A DNA stretch of 64,000 bases, taken from IMG/VR virus record IMGVR_UViG_3300022074_000015, positions 1-64,000 of that record; one strand, given 5' to 3'. Made by a program: the position numbers and the translations under genes. Positions 1 to 8,072 of the stretch are shown piece by piece. Within the stretch, counting starts at the first letter, position 1. The number at the start of each line of letters is the position of its first letter. This stretch comes from a virus. Below the pieces are notes generated by a model. The model made no database searches, was not told the DNA's origin, and saw only the letters and a program-made list of their open reading frames with translations.

Positions 1-1
1 G

Positions 2-64
2 GTAATGTATATTGATCTTACAAAAGAAAGACTAGAAGATCTTTATAATAATGACCTCGACTAG
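2..64 (+). CDS. 3' end of an upstream gene, partial, product unknown
   Basis: An open frame enters from the left edge and stops with TAG at 62-64, giving about 20 charged residues ending in YNNDLD. A terminator-like hairpin overlaps its stop codon, as expected for a real gene end. Too little is visible to name it; it could also be a chance frame. Confidence 0.4.
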   Translation, partial: VMYIDLTKERLEDLYNNDLD

Positions 65-75
65 AGGTTTTTTTT
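54..75 (+). terminator. intrinsic terminator
   Basis: A 5-bp stem ACCTC/GAGGT with a GACTA loop runs directly into eight T residues. It sits at the end of the partial upstream gene. Confidence 0.6.
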
Positions 76-130
76 ATATGATTTAAAATAAATAGTAAGG
101 TAGTCACGGGCACCAACCCCCAGGTTTCCC

Positions 131-334
131 ATGTATCGGGAACCGCATTTACAGAGAAAGTCGGATGAATGTGCTGACCTTTGGTTGTGGTGGAAAGAAT
201 TGTGGGATAGAGATCCGAACAGTAAAGAGGCGCAAGACGCAAGACAAAAATGGGGTCAATGTGTAGCAGAATTTGGTAAAATGGTTAGTGAGGAAGTCCG
301 CACAAATACTAGATATCATGGTATAATGAAGTAA
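131..334 (+). CDS. small charged protein, unknown function
   Basis: A 67-residue ORF starting at ATG 131. It is rich in Trp, Lys, Glu and Arg with a probable helical centre (LWWKELWDRDP and a second helix near residues 38-58). No domain is recognised and there is no signal peptide or membrane segment. No clear ribosome-binding site precedes the ATG; instead the ATG lies in the loop of an imperfect hairpin (123-144). It is the first gene before the plastocyanin gene, 25 bases upstream of it. Small proteins of this kind are common in T4-like cyanophages, but I cannot assign a role. Confidence 0.55.
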   Translation: MYREPHLQRKSDECADLWLWWKELWDRDPNSKEAQDARQKWGQCVAEFGKMVSEEVRTNTRYHGIMK

Positions 335-359
335 TATATACTGAAGTTGAGTAAACTAA

Positions 360-683
360 ATGAAGTTCTTTTTCGCACTTCTTGCTACACTTTTTCTTGC
401 TGCACCTGCTTGGGCTGTAGATGTTAAAATGGGTTCTGGTGGAAATCTAGTATTTGAACCGAATGAGATTACAATCTCTGCAGGGGACACGGTTCACTTT
501 ATTAATGAAGCACTACCTCCCCACAATATTATTGTAGAAGGTCGTGCAGATCTCTCTAGAGAAGCACTATTGTTTGCTCCTGGAGAATCACAAGACGTTG
601 TATTTGCTGATGCAGGAGACTATAATTTCTTCTGTGGTCCTCATCAGGGCGCAGGTATGACTGGTACAGTACACGTTAACTAA
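360..683 (+). CDS. petE: plastocyanin
   Basis: A small blue-copper protein that carries electrons from cytochrome b6f to photosystem I in the thylakoid lumen. Residues 1-19 form a signal peptide with a hydrophobic core and an AWA cleavage site, so the mature protein of about 88 residues would be exported. The type-1 copper ligands are all present: His55 (PPHN), Cys92, His95 and Met100, with the plastocyanin spacing C-X2-H-X4-M. Total length (107) is slightly short for cyanobacterial precursors. It is followed 9 bases later by ferredoxin and then transaldolase on the same strand, so a shared transcript is likely. Phage plastocyanin is a known cyanophage auxiliary gene, thought to keep electron flow going during infection. 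Identification is secure; the benefit to the phage is inferred. Confidence 0.95.
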   Translation: MKFFFALLATLFLAAPAWAVDVKMGSGGNLVFEPNEITISAGDTVHFINEALPPHNIIVEGRADLSREALLFAPGESQDVVFADAGDYNFFCGPHQGAGMTGTVHVN

Positions 684-692
684 ATTTTGATT

Positions 693-983
693 ATGCCATT
701 TTCAATTACTCTAAAGACAACTGATGGTGATCAGACCATCTCTTGTGAAGACGATCAATACGTTTTAGATGCTGCTGAAGAAGCAGGAGTAGATCTTCCA
801 TATTCTTGTCGTGCTGGAGCATGTTCATCCTGTGCTGGGAAAATTATTGAAGGTACATTGGATCAAAGCGAACAATCATTCCTTGATGATGATCAATTAG
901 AAGCAGGATTAGCTTTACTTTGTGTTGCTTATCCAACATCTGATTGTGTTATTGAAACTGAAAAGGAAGAAGAACTATACTGA
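693..983 (+). CDS. petF: plant-type [2Fe-2S] ferredoxin
   Basis: A soluble 96-residue ferredoxin that takes electrons from photosystem I and passes them to reductases. The four cluster-binding cysteines are Cys39, Cys44, Cys47 and Cys77, the classical C-X4-C-X2-C-X29-C pattern, within the [10 protein letters not shown] segment. The length matches cyanobacterial PetF (about 97). I chose ATG 693 (MPFSITLK) over a TTG six bases upstream because it gives the usual ferredoxin N-terminus. The stop TGA overlaps an ATG at 983, so translation of the next gene may be coupled. With plastocyanin just upstream, the phage carries both soluble carriers that flank photosystem I. Alternative partners include phage or host bilin reductases and ribonucleotide reductase; none lies in this window. 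Confidence 0.95.
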   Translation: MPFSITLKTTDGDQTISCEDDQYVLDAAEEAGVDLPYSCRAGACSSCAGKIIEGTLDQSEQSFLDDDQLEAGLALLCVAYPTSDCVIETEKEEELY

Positions 984-1003
984 TGAAATATACGCATAAT
1001 TAT

Positions 1004-1648
1004 ATGAAAATCTTTTTGGACACCGCAGACACTGAGGTAATTAATGATGCTTATCGAAGTGGATTGGTAGATGGTGTTACTACCAATCCTACACTCATCA
1101 TGAAGAGTGGTCGTAATCCTGAAGAGGTCTATCAGGAAATCAAAGATATTGGCATCACTGATATCAGCATGGAAGTAGTTGGTGATGAGGGTGAAATGTA
1201 TTGTGAAGGCAAGCGCCTTTATGAGAAGTTTGGGGATGTTTGTACAGTCAAGGTTCCTTGCACCCGTGAAGGACTTGCTGTATGTAAGTCTCTTTCTGAT
1301 CAGAACATCAAGGTCAACGTAACTCTTATCTTCAGTGCTGCTCAGGCAGTGCTTGCTGCTAAGGCAGGTGCTACTTATGTTTCACCTTTCGTTGGTCGTC
1401 TTGATGACCAGTCTATTGCTGGTCTTGAGGTTGTGCGCTCTATCTCTGAACTCTATCGTATCCATGGAGTGAGAACTCAGGTTCTTGCTGCTTCTATCCG
1501 AAGTGTTCAACGTGCTGTTCGCTCTTGGTATAATGGTGCTGAGATCTGCACTATGCCACCAAAAGTATTTGATCAAATGTATGATCATATTTTGACTGAT
1601 AAAGGACTTGAAATTTTTGATAAAGATTGGGCAGCAGTAGTTAGATAA
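1004..1648 (+). CDS. talC: transaldolase, TalC type
   Basis: A transaldolase of the short TalC/fructose-6-phosphate-aldolase-like family (214 residues from ATG 1004). It moves a dihydroxyacetone unit between sugar phosphates in the pentose phosphate pathway. The N-terminus KIFLDTADTEV, the GVTTNPTL segment (residues 24-31) and Lys83 in TVKVPCT, the expected Schiff-base lysine, fit the family. An in-frame ATG at 983 overlaps the ferredoxin stop and would add seven residues; I prefer 1004 because family members begin at MKxFxDTA, although coupling would favour 983. TalC is a common cyanophage auxiliary gene, thought to raise NADPH and pentose supply for phage DNA synthesis. A hairpin and a strong promoter follow its stop. 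Confidence 0.93.
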   Translation: MKIFLDTADTEVINDAYRSGLVDGVTTNPTLIMKSGRNPEEVYQEIKDIGITDISMEVVGDEGEMYCEGKRLYEKFGDVCTVKVPCTREGLAVCKSLSDQNIKVNVTLIFSAAQAVLAAKAGATYVSPFVGRLDDQSIAGLEVVRSISELYRIHGVRTQVLAASIRSVQRAVRSWYNGAEICTMPPKVFDQMYDHILTDKGLEIFDKDWAAVVR

Positions 1649-1651
1649 CCC

Positions 1652-1680
1652 TTTACATACCCCCACTTTGGGGGTATAAT
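1652..1680 (+). promoter_or_regulatory. host sigma70-type promoter with a hairpin in its spacer
   Basis: TTTACA (1652-1657) and a consensus TATAAT (1675-1680) are separated by exactly 17 bases. The spacer contains a perfect 6-bp inverted repeat, ACCCCC/GGGGGT (1659-1664 and 1670-1675), with a 5-base loop. The promoter would drive the small-gene operon starting at 1703. Confidence 0.75.
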
Positions 1681-1702
1681 GGTATTAACTTGATTTAATT
1701 CA

Positions 1703-2053
1703 ATGCTTGGAAATCTTGAACCTGAAGAATCTGTAATGAGCGATGATGTTATTGCCTCTCGTAAGGCAGCAGCAGTCATGAAAACTGTTTCAGGCAAATT
1801 ATCTGATGTTATTGCTGCTTTAGGATGGGATTGTTATGATGATGTCACCGTAGAAATTAGTGGCACTCAGGTTTCTGGTATTCATCAACCTGAAAATTAC
1901 AATAAAAAATGGGCAGCACCTTATGGTACTCGCAAGTACAATAAAGATGCCTTCATCGTTATCAAGAATCGGGATCGTAATCCTACCGTTTCCTCTCAAC
2001 CTTTTACCGAGAGTGAATTCAAACTTGCTCATCCTTATGAGGATAAAAAATGA
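1703..2053 (+). CDS. unknown protein
   Basis: A 116-residue soluble protein with no family I can name. It has a helical N-terminal part (residues 17-40, SRKAAAVMKTVSGKLSDVIAAL) and then a beta-rich part (TVEISGTQVSG). The ATG at 1703 lies about 23 bases after the -10 box of the promoter at 1652-1680; a second in-frame ATG at 1736 (MSDDVIAS) is possible. It is the first of three overlapping small genes (ATGA overlap with the next at 2050), so they are probably translated together. The early-type promoter suggests expression before the late structural genes. Function unknown. Confidence 0.7.
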   Translation: MLGNLEPEESVMSDDVIASRKAAAVMKTVSGKLSDVIAALGWDCYDDVTVEISGTQVSGIHQPENYNKKWAAPYGTRKYNKDAFIVIKNRDRNPTVSSQPFTESEFKLAHPYEDKK

Positions 2054-2337
2054 ACGGATACTATTCTGTATTCAATCCAGATGGTAACAAAATTGCAGAC
2101 TGTGGTGCTGAGAGAGATGCCCTCTTCCTCATACACAGTAGAAATAGAAGTTGGGATGGACACTACTATACTTTCAACCCATTACCCGGTGATATTATTG
2201 ATGTCAATCAACCCAGAAAATTTGAACCATATGTACCAGTAGTATCAATCGCTGATGACATCGTTGTAAATGTGGATGAATATCAAAGTCAACCAGTTTT
2301 AGAGCAAAGCGATGCCGAAGTTTTCATACCCGACTGA
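2050..2337 (+). CDS. unknown protein
   Basis: A 95-residue protein whose ATG overlaps the preceding stop (ATGA), indicating coupled translation. It begins MNGYYSVFNPDG and has repeated aromatic-rich beta-type stretches (YYSVFNP, HYYTFNPLPGD), suggesting a small beta domain, and an acidic C-terminal half (DDIVVNVDEY). No catalytic motif or signal is visible. Member of the 1703-2515 operon; role unknown. Confidence 0.65.
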   Translation: MNGYYSVFNPDGNKIADCGAERDALFLIHSRNRSWDGHYYTFNPLPGDIIDVNQPRKFEPYVPVVSIADDIVVNVDEYQSQPVLEQSDAEVFIPD

Positions 2338-2515
2338 TCCTCCGGACTCAAAATGTCCCTATTGCGGTCAAACTCAAAGGGCATGTTCTCATGTTGATAG
2401 ACTAACAAGAGCATGGGCAAGAGGTGCTTGTCGATACAAATATACATCAAAAACAAAAGAAGTTATACAAGATTTACAATCTTCCTTTAAAGAGTGGTCT
2501 GAGAATAATAAATAA
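2312..2515 (+). CDS. small putative zinc-binding protein
   Basis: A 67-residue protein with a CPYC pair (Cys15, Cys18) followed by Cys25 and His27, a possible zinc knuckle, then a basic segment (RLTRAWARGACRYKY). A zinc-binding nucleic-acid contact is plausible but unproven. Its ATG lies 26 bases inside the previous gene, in another frame. It is followed 20 bases later by the HNH endonuclease gene. The four ligands are seen directly; zinc binding is inference. Confidence 0.55.
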   Translation: MPKFSYPTDPPDSKCPYCGQTQRACSHVDRLTRAWARGACRYKYTSKTKEVIQDLQSSFKEWSENNK

Positions 2516-2535
2516 TTTTCAGGACGCAATCTTTT

Positions 2536-2907
2536 ATGCCTCTCTACAATTCCCCGCAAGCCTATGTCTTTAACCTCCAAACTACAAGTTCCGCCGAAGC
2601 AAAAAGGTTATGGAGGCAAAAGATAAAGGAAAGTTGGGATTATAGATGTGCCTATTGTGGGGATGATAATAACCTTACGATAGATCACATCCAACCACGT
2701 TCAAAGGGAGGCACAGACTTCACGAAGAATTGTCTGTGTGCTTGTCACAAATGTAATCAGGACAAAGGTCATACTCCTTGGGAAGATTGGTATCTTTCTC
2801 AGGAGTTTTTTAGTATTCAGCGTTATGAAAAAATCAAGGATTGGATGAAACCTGAAAAATCTTCTAACCTTTACACTTACCGCCAAAGACGGAATAATGC
2901 GAGTTGA
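2536..2907 (+). CDS. HNH endonuclease
   Basis: A 123-residue HNH nuclease that would cut DNA using one metal ion. Two CXXC pairs (Cys38/Cys41 and Cys70/Cys73) should hold a structural zinc. Between them lie the Asp50-His51 catalytic pair in LTIDHIQPRSKGG and Asn65, which together make the HNH signature. The basic, unstructured N- and C-termini could contact DNA. It appears free-standing: no intron is visible around it and neighbouring frames are intact. Such genes in T4-like phages are often mobile homing nucleases placed between functional blocks. This one sits exactly at the boundary between the small-gene operon and the virion locus. A hairpin terminator and a late promoter follow it. Confidence 0.88.
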   Translation: MPLYNSPQAYVFNLQTTSSAEAKRLWRQKIKESWDYRCAYCGDDNNLTIDHIQPRSKGGTDFTKNCLCACHKCNQDKGHTPWEDWYLSQEFFSIQRYEKIKDWMKPEKSSNLYTYRQRRNNAS

Positions 2908-2914
2908 ATAAATA
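2907..2914 (+). promoter_or_regulatory. late promoter (AATAAATA)
   Basis: Matches the T4-type late motif NATAAATA. It overlaps the stop region of the HNH gene and precedes the first virion gene at 2965. The palindromic terminator between them would lie downstream of its start site, so use of this promoter is uncertain. Confidence 0.4.
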
Positions 2915-2918
2915 AATG

Positions 2919-2943
2919 ATAGCAGTATATACTGCTATTTTTG
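2919..2943 (+). terminator. palindromic hairpin terminator
   Basis: A perfect 20-bp palindrome (2919-2938) folds into an 8-bp stem with a 4-base loop and is followed by a T-run (2938-2941). It separates the HNH gene from the virion locus. Confidence 0.6.
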
Positions 2944-2964
2944 GTAAATACCGAATGTGTATAC

Positions 2965-4818
2965 ATGGCGACACCTTTTAGGTTAAAAAGATCTGCTGTG
3001 TCTGGTAAACGACCAGAACTGACAGATTTACAGCTAGGGGAACTGGCGATAAATTTTAATGACGGTCATTTGTATGCTGAGAGAGACACTCAAGGTGTCG
3101 GCATAGGAACAACCGTGGCACTCTTAACTCCATGGAAAGAGAATTATGGAGGAGGATCGATTGAATATACGGGAGTAGTTACAGCAAACTCATACCATGG
3201 TAATCAAGTGATTGGAACTCCTGCTGGTGGATTTAAGGATGGAGCCTTTGAGATATTCACTACAGATCACACGAAAGATTCAATTAACGAACTTAACTTT
3301 ATATTGGGTAAGTTAGTTCCTGCGGCACCTGATACTGTAAATAGTTTAACACTATCATTAACAGGAACTGCTGGTAATGGTAGACTGTGCCAAGGATTTT
3401 CTCCAACTAATAATACTGGTGGAGCACTAACACCTTCAGCAGGAACACAGTATACAAGAAATACTGATAGCACGATTACATCAAATTACATTGATGATAT
3501 TGGTCCTGGAGATAATGGAACAGTAGAGGGATTTGTAAATGGTGTTAGTGTTGGTAGTATAACTCTTGATACTAATATCAATAATGGCACTAACGGTGCG
3601 CTTCAAGTTGCTGATAATAAGGACGCATCAGAGTCAAACAGAAATACTGGTATAACATCACAATTTTATCAGGTTTATGATGTAAGATTAATCAATGCGG
3701 CTTCTCCTGATGGATTTAATAAAGGACAAATTACTCATGGTGCTGCAGCATCTAACAATGCTTTTTGGTATGAGGATCCAAGCACAGTTGGATCACCAGT
3801 AATTTCCTTTGGCGCGGTAACACCACCAAGCAGTCCTACTCTTAACTATTCATCTGGTGTTCCTCATTATACTCAGGCGTCTAATAATAATTTCCAATAT
3901 ACTGTAACAGTCACCAATGCCTCTGGTGACATGTATACTCAGAATAAGTTATTGAATTCTGATGGACAAACTAGTGGTTTTCAGAATCCAGGTCATAAAA
4001 ACTACGATGCCTTTGTTGGTGGAACTTTACCTCCAGCAAGAAACTTTGGTGTCGGTACCGGTGCTGATGTAAACATTTCTCAGATACCAAGAGATTTACA
4101 TCTTACACTTACCTCAAGTCATTTCACAAGATTCGATGCTTTAACTCCATATGGTTCTCATAATAATCAGAGACTGAGTTATAGTACAGACATCAATATC
4201 ATGGGCACAACTGCCCGCACAAATGCTATTGATGAAGATAATATTCTTGTTTCTTCACTTGGAACTGGATCTGGTAACGCTACTAGGGTAAACGCTGGAT
4301 CTTCGGGTGATAATCCAACTCCAGTTTTCACTGCTTGGAATGCTAGTTCTTCTGTTGCTTCTTATGAAGCAGTTGTTAGGGGGGCAAGATTGAGACATGA
4401 CCAGACTGATTACTCTTCTGGATATCTTCCTATTGGACCTGATTATTCTTCAGGTAGATCTGGAACACAATACTTCCAGATTGAATTAATTAGATCCAAT
4501 GTGTCTGAATTTAGAATTACCTATAGTGGAAATGCTGCTGGATGTTTCATTTGTATGCCTGATAATTCAGCATGGACATCATCACTCTCTGGCACTAACG
4601 GTTGGGCGGATATGTTCCAAGCATATAGAGGAGCAGGTATTCCAACATCAGCAGAACCGGGGGCATCTTCTGGTGGGTTGATGACTAGTAATGGTGGCAC
4701 AACTACTTGTGTGTTTGGAACCGAATCATCGTCTAATGACAGTAATAATAGAATCCTGATTAGATGGAAATTGACTTCCGGTCAGTCAATTACGTCCATG
4801 TCATTCTCCGCTACATAA
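2965..4818 (+). CDS. virion structural protein, probably fibre
   Basis: A 617-residue protein with ATG 2965 chosen over an upstream TTG, because it gives the N-terminus MATPFRLKRSAVSGKRP. This continues into the L-x-LGELAIN-NDG-LY element seen at the start of many phage tail-fibre proteins. The rest is Ser/Thr/Gly/Asn-rich and beta-predicted, without enzyme motifs. The C-terminus (SNNRILIRWKLTSGQSIT) fits a trimeric beta-structured end. It opens a run of more than 25 same-strand virion genes. Attachment or neck/fibre function is inferred from composition and the N-terminal motif. Confidence 0.75.
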   Translation: MATPFRLKRSAVSGKRPELTDLQLGELAINFNDGHLYAERDTQGVGIGTTVALLTPWKENYGGGSIEYTGVVTANSYHGNQVIGTPAGGFKDGAFEIFTTDHTKDSINELNFILGKLVPAAPDTVNSLTLSLTGTAGNGRLCQGFSPTNNTGGALTPSAGTQYTRNTDSTITSNYIDDIGPGDNGTVEGFVNGVSVGSITLDTNINNGTNGALQVADNKDASESNRNTGITSQFYQVYDVRLINAASPDGFNKGQITHGAAASNNAFWYEDPSTVGSPVISFGAVTPPSSPTLNYSSGVPHYTQASNNNFQYTVTVTNASGDMYTQNKLLNSDGQTSGFQNPGHKNYDAFVGGTLPPARNFGVGTGADVNISQIPRDLHLTLTSSHFTRFDALTPYGSHNNQRLSYSTDINIMGTTARTNAIDEDNILVSSLGTGSGNATRVNAGSSGDNPTPVFTAWNASSSVASYEAVVRGARLRHDQTDYSSGYLPIGPDYSSGRSGTQYFQIELIRSNVSEFRITYSGNAAGCFICMPDNSAWTSSLSGTNGWADMFQAYRGAGIPTSAEPGASSGGLMTSNGGTTTCVFGTESSSNDSNNRILIRWKLTSGQSITSMSFSAT

Positions 4819-4838
4819 GATATCAGAGGTAAAAAATA

Positions 4839-7724
4839 GTGGCAGCATCACAAGAACAAAAGGTAGATTATCTATTAAAGAAACTTGGCTACAGTGCCTC
4901 AAAAACTGGTATTGCTGAGGATGAGAATAGTCTTGTAGGAACTAAAAAGGCACCCTTTGCCGAACCAATTCCTTCACCCCTGGTTGTTTCTTCTATAAAT
5001 GTTTGGACTTTTTCAGACAAAATTCCAACAGATCCTAGCACAGCAGATCCTTATTATGTAAGATCTTATCTTGCTGTTGATTCCGGTCTTCAACTTACTC
5101 CAGATAATACTGTTGCTGACAATAGAACTTTTCTTTGTCGCTCAGTACAAGGCGATAACACAAGTCCTATGCTTGGGGACTGGATTGATACCGCTTTTGG
5201 TCCAGATTATATTGTTGAGGTATATAGAGGAGACCCTAATTCTGGTGGCGTAAAATTATCTGCTGCTGGTTCAGGATCTAATGACACCTGGTTCTTTGAT
5301 TATTCTTCGGGTGTTCTTAATTTTAATGGAACTGTAGTTCCTGCTGGAGTTACAGCAAGTAATATCTATCTCGTTGGTTACCGATATATTGGTCCAAAGG
5401 GTATAGGTGATAGTCAAATAAGCAATGTTTTTTATGTCACGAAAGACGGAAGAGACGAAAACTCAGGTCTCAGAATCGCAGATTCAAAAGCAACAATCAA
5501 ATCAGCAGTCTCAATCGCGTCAACACTCCCAGGATCAATTGTTAAAGTTTCTGCTGGAACTTATGTAGAAAATAATCCAATTAAGATTGGACCTCAGGTT
5601 AGTATTGTTGGAGACAGTCTTAGAGAGGTTACTGTAATTCCTCAGAATGCAAACCAAGATTTATTTCATGTAGCACCTGGAGATCTTATCAGTGATATGT
5701 CGTTCACAGGAACGATGGATCTTGGTAAAGCAGTAACAGCATTTGATCCTGATGTAATCAGATACTCAGGTCAGTCTCCTTATCTCTTGAACTGCACTAA
5801 CTTCATTACTAATAGTATTGGAATGAAGATTGATGGTGATCATGTTATTGGACCTTTTAAGAGTTTTGTTTGTGATTCTTTCACACAATATAATCAAAAT
5901 GGTATAGGTTGTTCCATTACAAATAAAGGGTACGCACAGATTGTTTCTATGTTCACTATTAATAGTGATATGGGAATTTTCTGTGGCACTGGTGGACAGT
6001 GTGATGTTACGAACTCTAACTCATCATTTGGTAATTTTGGATTAGTTGCTGACGGTACTAGTCCTCTCAGTTTTACAGGAACTATAAACGCAGCATCCGC
6101 AGTAAATGCTGACACATTTGAAATAGAACTTGATGCACCAAATCTCACTGTAAATGATGCAGTGTATGATAATATATCTGGACTTACAACAATCACTACC
6201 AACATCGATCATAACTTTAAAGTTGGTATGGATGTTACATTAGAAAGATTGGTATTCAGTTGTGATTCTTACGGCAACTATCCTCATACTTTCTCTAGTG
6301 CAGTTACTAATGGCGTATCAATAACTGGTGGTTCACAAATCACCCCAACTGATGCCACGTATAATCCTCTATCAGGTGAGATGGTTGTAACCAGAGCATC
6401 TCATGGATTGACTGCTTCAACCACTAAAACAGCATCTGGTGCGTCATACGATCCTAATACTGGACTTCTAACAGTTACTAGTAATGGACATGGAATAGCA
6501 AATGGTACATACATCAAGTTTGAATTAAATTCATTTACATTTACATGTGGTCAGGATGGAAATGCTACTAATCATCCTTACCCTAGAGAATCTGATCCAG
6601 TATTTAATAAGTGGATTCAGGTAAGTAATTCTCAGACAAATACCTTTGATGTAAATGTAGGCACTTCAGAAAATACTTCGGTTCACAATTTTGTCTCTGC
6701 TACTAATAATGGAATTCAAGTAGCATCTAGTAGTGTTGGATTTGCAACTGGTGCTATATGCTTCACTTGTGCTCAAGATAATTATCAATCTGTAAAGTGT
6801 TATCCAAGAACAACTGATCCTGCACATAACTCGGTGATTGGTATTGAATCTGTTACTCAGGACACTTTCACAGTTAATATTGGTGTATCAACCACTGGTA
6901 AATTTCCAGATAATAATGGTAGAGTATTTACTGTCAAGTCTGTTCCTTCTTCAAAAGTATTTACAGTTCATGTAGGACCAAATAGATTCGAGCACACTTA
7001 TGTTAGTGGTGGAAAATCTAGACTCAATCTTATTAGACCTTATGATGGGCAGGTTGTATATTTTGATGAGTTATACAATACAGTTGGAAAGATAACAATT
7101 ACTAATGCTGGTAGCGGATATAACTCTACACCAACAATTACAATTGGTACTCCTTCAGAAACATGGGGTATTACTGCTACCGCTGTCCCTACAGTTACGA
7201 ATGGATTTGTAACTGATGTTGAACTCTTATCAAGTGGTCGTGGATATGAAACTACACCAACTATTACATTTTCCACTCCTGATGTCGGAATAAATACAGC
7301 AACAGCTACAATAGAATTACTACCAACATATTACGCAATTAAAGAGTCTACTCCAATTTCTGCTGGTATTTGTACGGTTACTTTTAATAATAATCTACCA
7401 TATTCAGTAGGAATTGGAACTACAGTCCCTTTCTTCAAACAAAGCAGAGTGCTTGCCTCTTCACATTCATTTGAATATATTGGTTCTGGAGTTGATCCAA
7501 TAACATCATTACCATCCCGTGGTGGCGTTGCTATACAAGAGAATGAAGTTGATAATCGTAATGGTGGATTAGTAATCTATACCAGCACAGACCAAGGAGG
7601 TAACTTCAGAATCGGTGAGGGTGTTGTGATTGACCAAATTACTGGAACTATCTCCGGTAATTTCTATTCCAAGAGTTTATTTGCAAACGTCACACCATTA
7701 ATTCTAGCATTAGGAGGAGAATAA
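4839..7724 (+). CDS. large virion protein with beta-helix segment
   Basis: A 961-residue protein starting at GTG 4839. Residues 1-60 (SQEQKVDYLLKKLGYSASKTG, then PFAEPIPSPL) look like a baseplate- or tail-attachment head. Residues about 195-330 (FYVTKDGRDENSGL, IKSAVS, GSIVKVSAGTYVENNPI) are typical of right-handed parallel beta-helices. Later come repeats carrying a C-x2-D...YPR-x-(S/T)DP motif (nt about 6536-6900), also found once in the 2108-residue protein. The segment ITITNAGSGYNSTPTITI and its copy form two further small repeats (nt 7095-7280). No catalytic residues for a depolymerase are obvious. The role is inferred as a tail or baseplate fibre component. Confidence 0.75.
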   Translation: MAASQEQKVDYLLKKLGYSASKTGIAEDENSLVGTKKAPFAEPIPSPLVVSSINVWTFSDKIPTDPSTADPYYVRSYLAVDSGLQLTPDNTVADNRTFLCRSVQGDNTSPMLGDWIDTAFGPDYIVEVYRGDPNSGGVKLSAAGSGSNDTWFFDYSSGVLNFNGTVVPAGVTASNIYLVGYRYIGPKGIGDSQISNVFYVTKDGRDENSGLRIADSKATIKSAVSIASTLPGSIVKVSAGTYVENNPIKIGPQVSIVGDSLREVTVIPQNANQDLFHVAPGDLISDMSFTGTMDLGKAVTAFDPDVIRYSGQSPYLLNCTNFITNSIGMKIDGDHVIGPFKSFVCDSFTQYNQNGIGCSITNKGYAQIVSMFTINSDMGIFCGTGGQCDVTNSNSSFGNFGLVADGTSPLSFTGTINAASAVNADTFEIELDAPNLTVNDAVYDNISGLTTITTNIDHNFKVGMDVTLERLVFSCDSYGNYPHTFSSAVTNGVSITGGSQITPTDATYNPLSGEMVVTRASHGLTASTTKTASGASYDPNTGLLTVTSNGHGIANGTYIKFELNSFTFTCGQDGNATNHPYPRESDPVFNKWIQVSNSQTNTFDVNVGTSENTSVHNFVSATNNGIQVASSSVGFATGAICFTCAQDNYQSVKCYPRTTDPAHNSVIGIESVTQDTFTVNIGVSTTGKFPDNNGRVFTVKSVPSSKVFTVHVGPNRFEHTYVSGGKSRLNLIRPYDGQVVYFDELYNTVGKITITNAGSGYNSTPTITIGTPSETWGITATAVPTVTNGFVTDVELLSSGRGYETTPTITFSTPDVGINTATATIELLPTYYAIKESTPISAGICTVTFNNNLPYSVGIGTTVPFFKQSRVLASSHSFEYIGSGVDPITSLPSRGGVAIQENEVDNRNGGLVIYTSTDQGGNFRIGEGVVIDQITGTISGNFYSKSLFANVTPLILALGGE

Positions 7725-7728
7725 GAAA

Positions 7729-8058
7729 GTGGCTTTACCGTTAAATGTATTTAAAACCGTTAATGAAATCGCTTCAACTAGCGCGACTGAAATCTATACT
7801 GCTCCTGTAGGATACACTGGTGTTGTTTTGATGGCGCAAGCAGCGAACGTTGATTCTACAACATATACTATTACTTTTGCCCACAAGAGAGGTGCTACGG
7901 TAACTGAGTTGTTAAAATCTACACCTATACCAGGTAATGATTCTTTGTCATTGGTAACTGGTAGACTTGTTCTTGAGTCTGGTGATAAGATTGTATTATC
8001 ATCAAATGATTCAAGTAATATAAAAGTTACTATCAGCATCTTAGAAACATTAAACTAA
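7729..8058 (+). CDS. small virion protein, beta-sandwich type
   Basis: A 109-residue protein starting at GTG 7729 behind a strong AGGAGG site (7711-7716). It is beta-rich and has a paralogue at 18319-18645: both carry a (A)PVG/VPS-T-x-VV/TIIG start, a central KxxPIP/APVPxG-xSL segment, a GDK(I/T)xxxS turn and end in S-x-LE. Both lie directly upstream of one of the giant repeat-rich fibre genes (8073 and 18647), so each may be a partner, spacer or capping protein of that fibre. That role is inferred from gene order. Confidence 0.7.
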   Translation: MALPLNVFKTVNEIASTSATEIYTAPVGYTGVVLMAQAANVDSTTYTITFAHKRGATVTELLKSTPIPGNDSLSLVTGRLVLESGDKIVLSSNDSSNIKVTISILETLN

Positions 8059-8072
8059 TATAACTTATAGAA

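Noticed and set aside
65-130. A tRNA gene in the non-coding stretch near the left end
   Set aside because: No cloverleaf with T-loop and anticodon arm could be drawn; only a short hairpin is present.
322-342. TATAAT and TATACT just before petE as its promoter
   Set aside because: Neither has a recognisable -35 or extended -10, and AT-rich DNA gives such hexamers often; left unassigned.
360-683. The virion cupredoxin-like domains as copies of the phage plastocyanin
   Set aside because: The ligand loop spacing differs (C-X2-H-X2-M against C-X2-H-X4-M) and flanking sequence is not similar.
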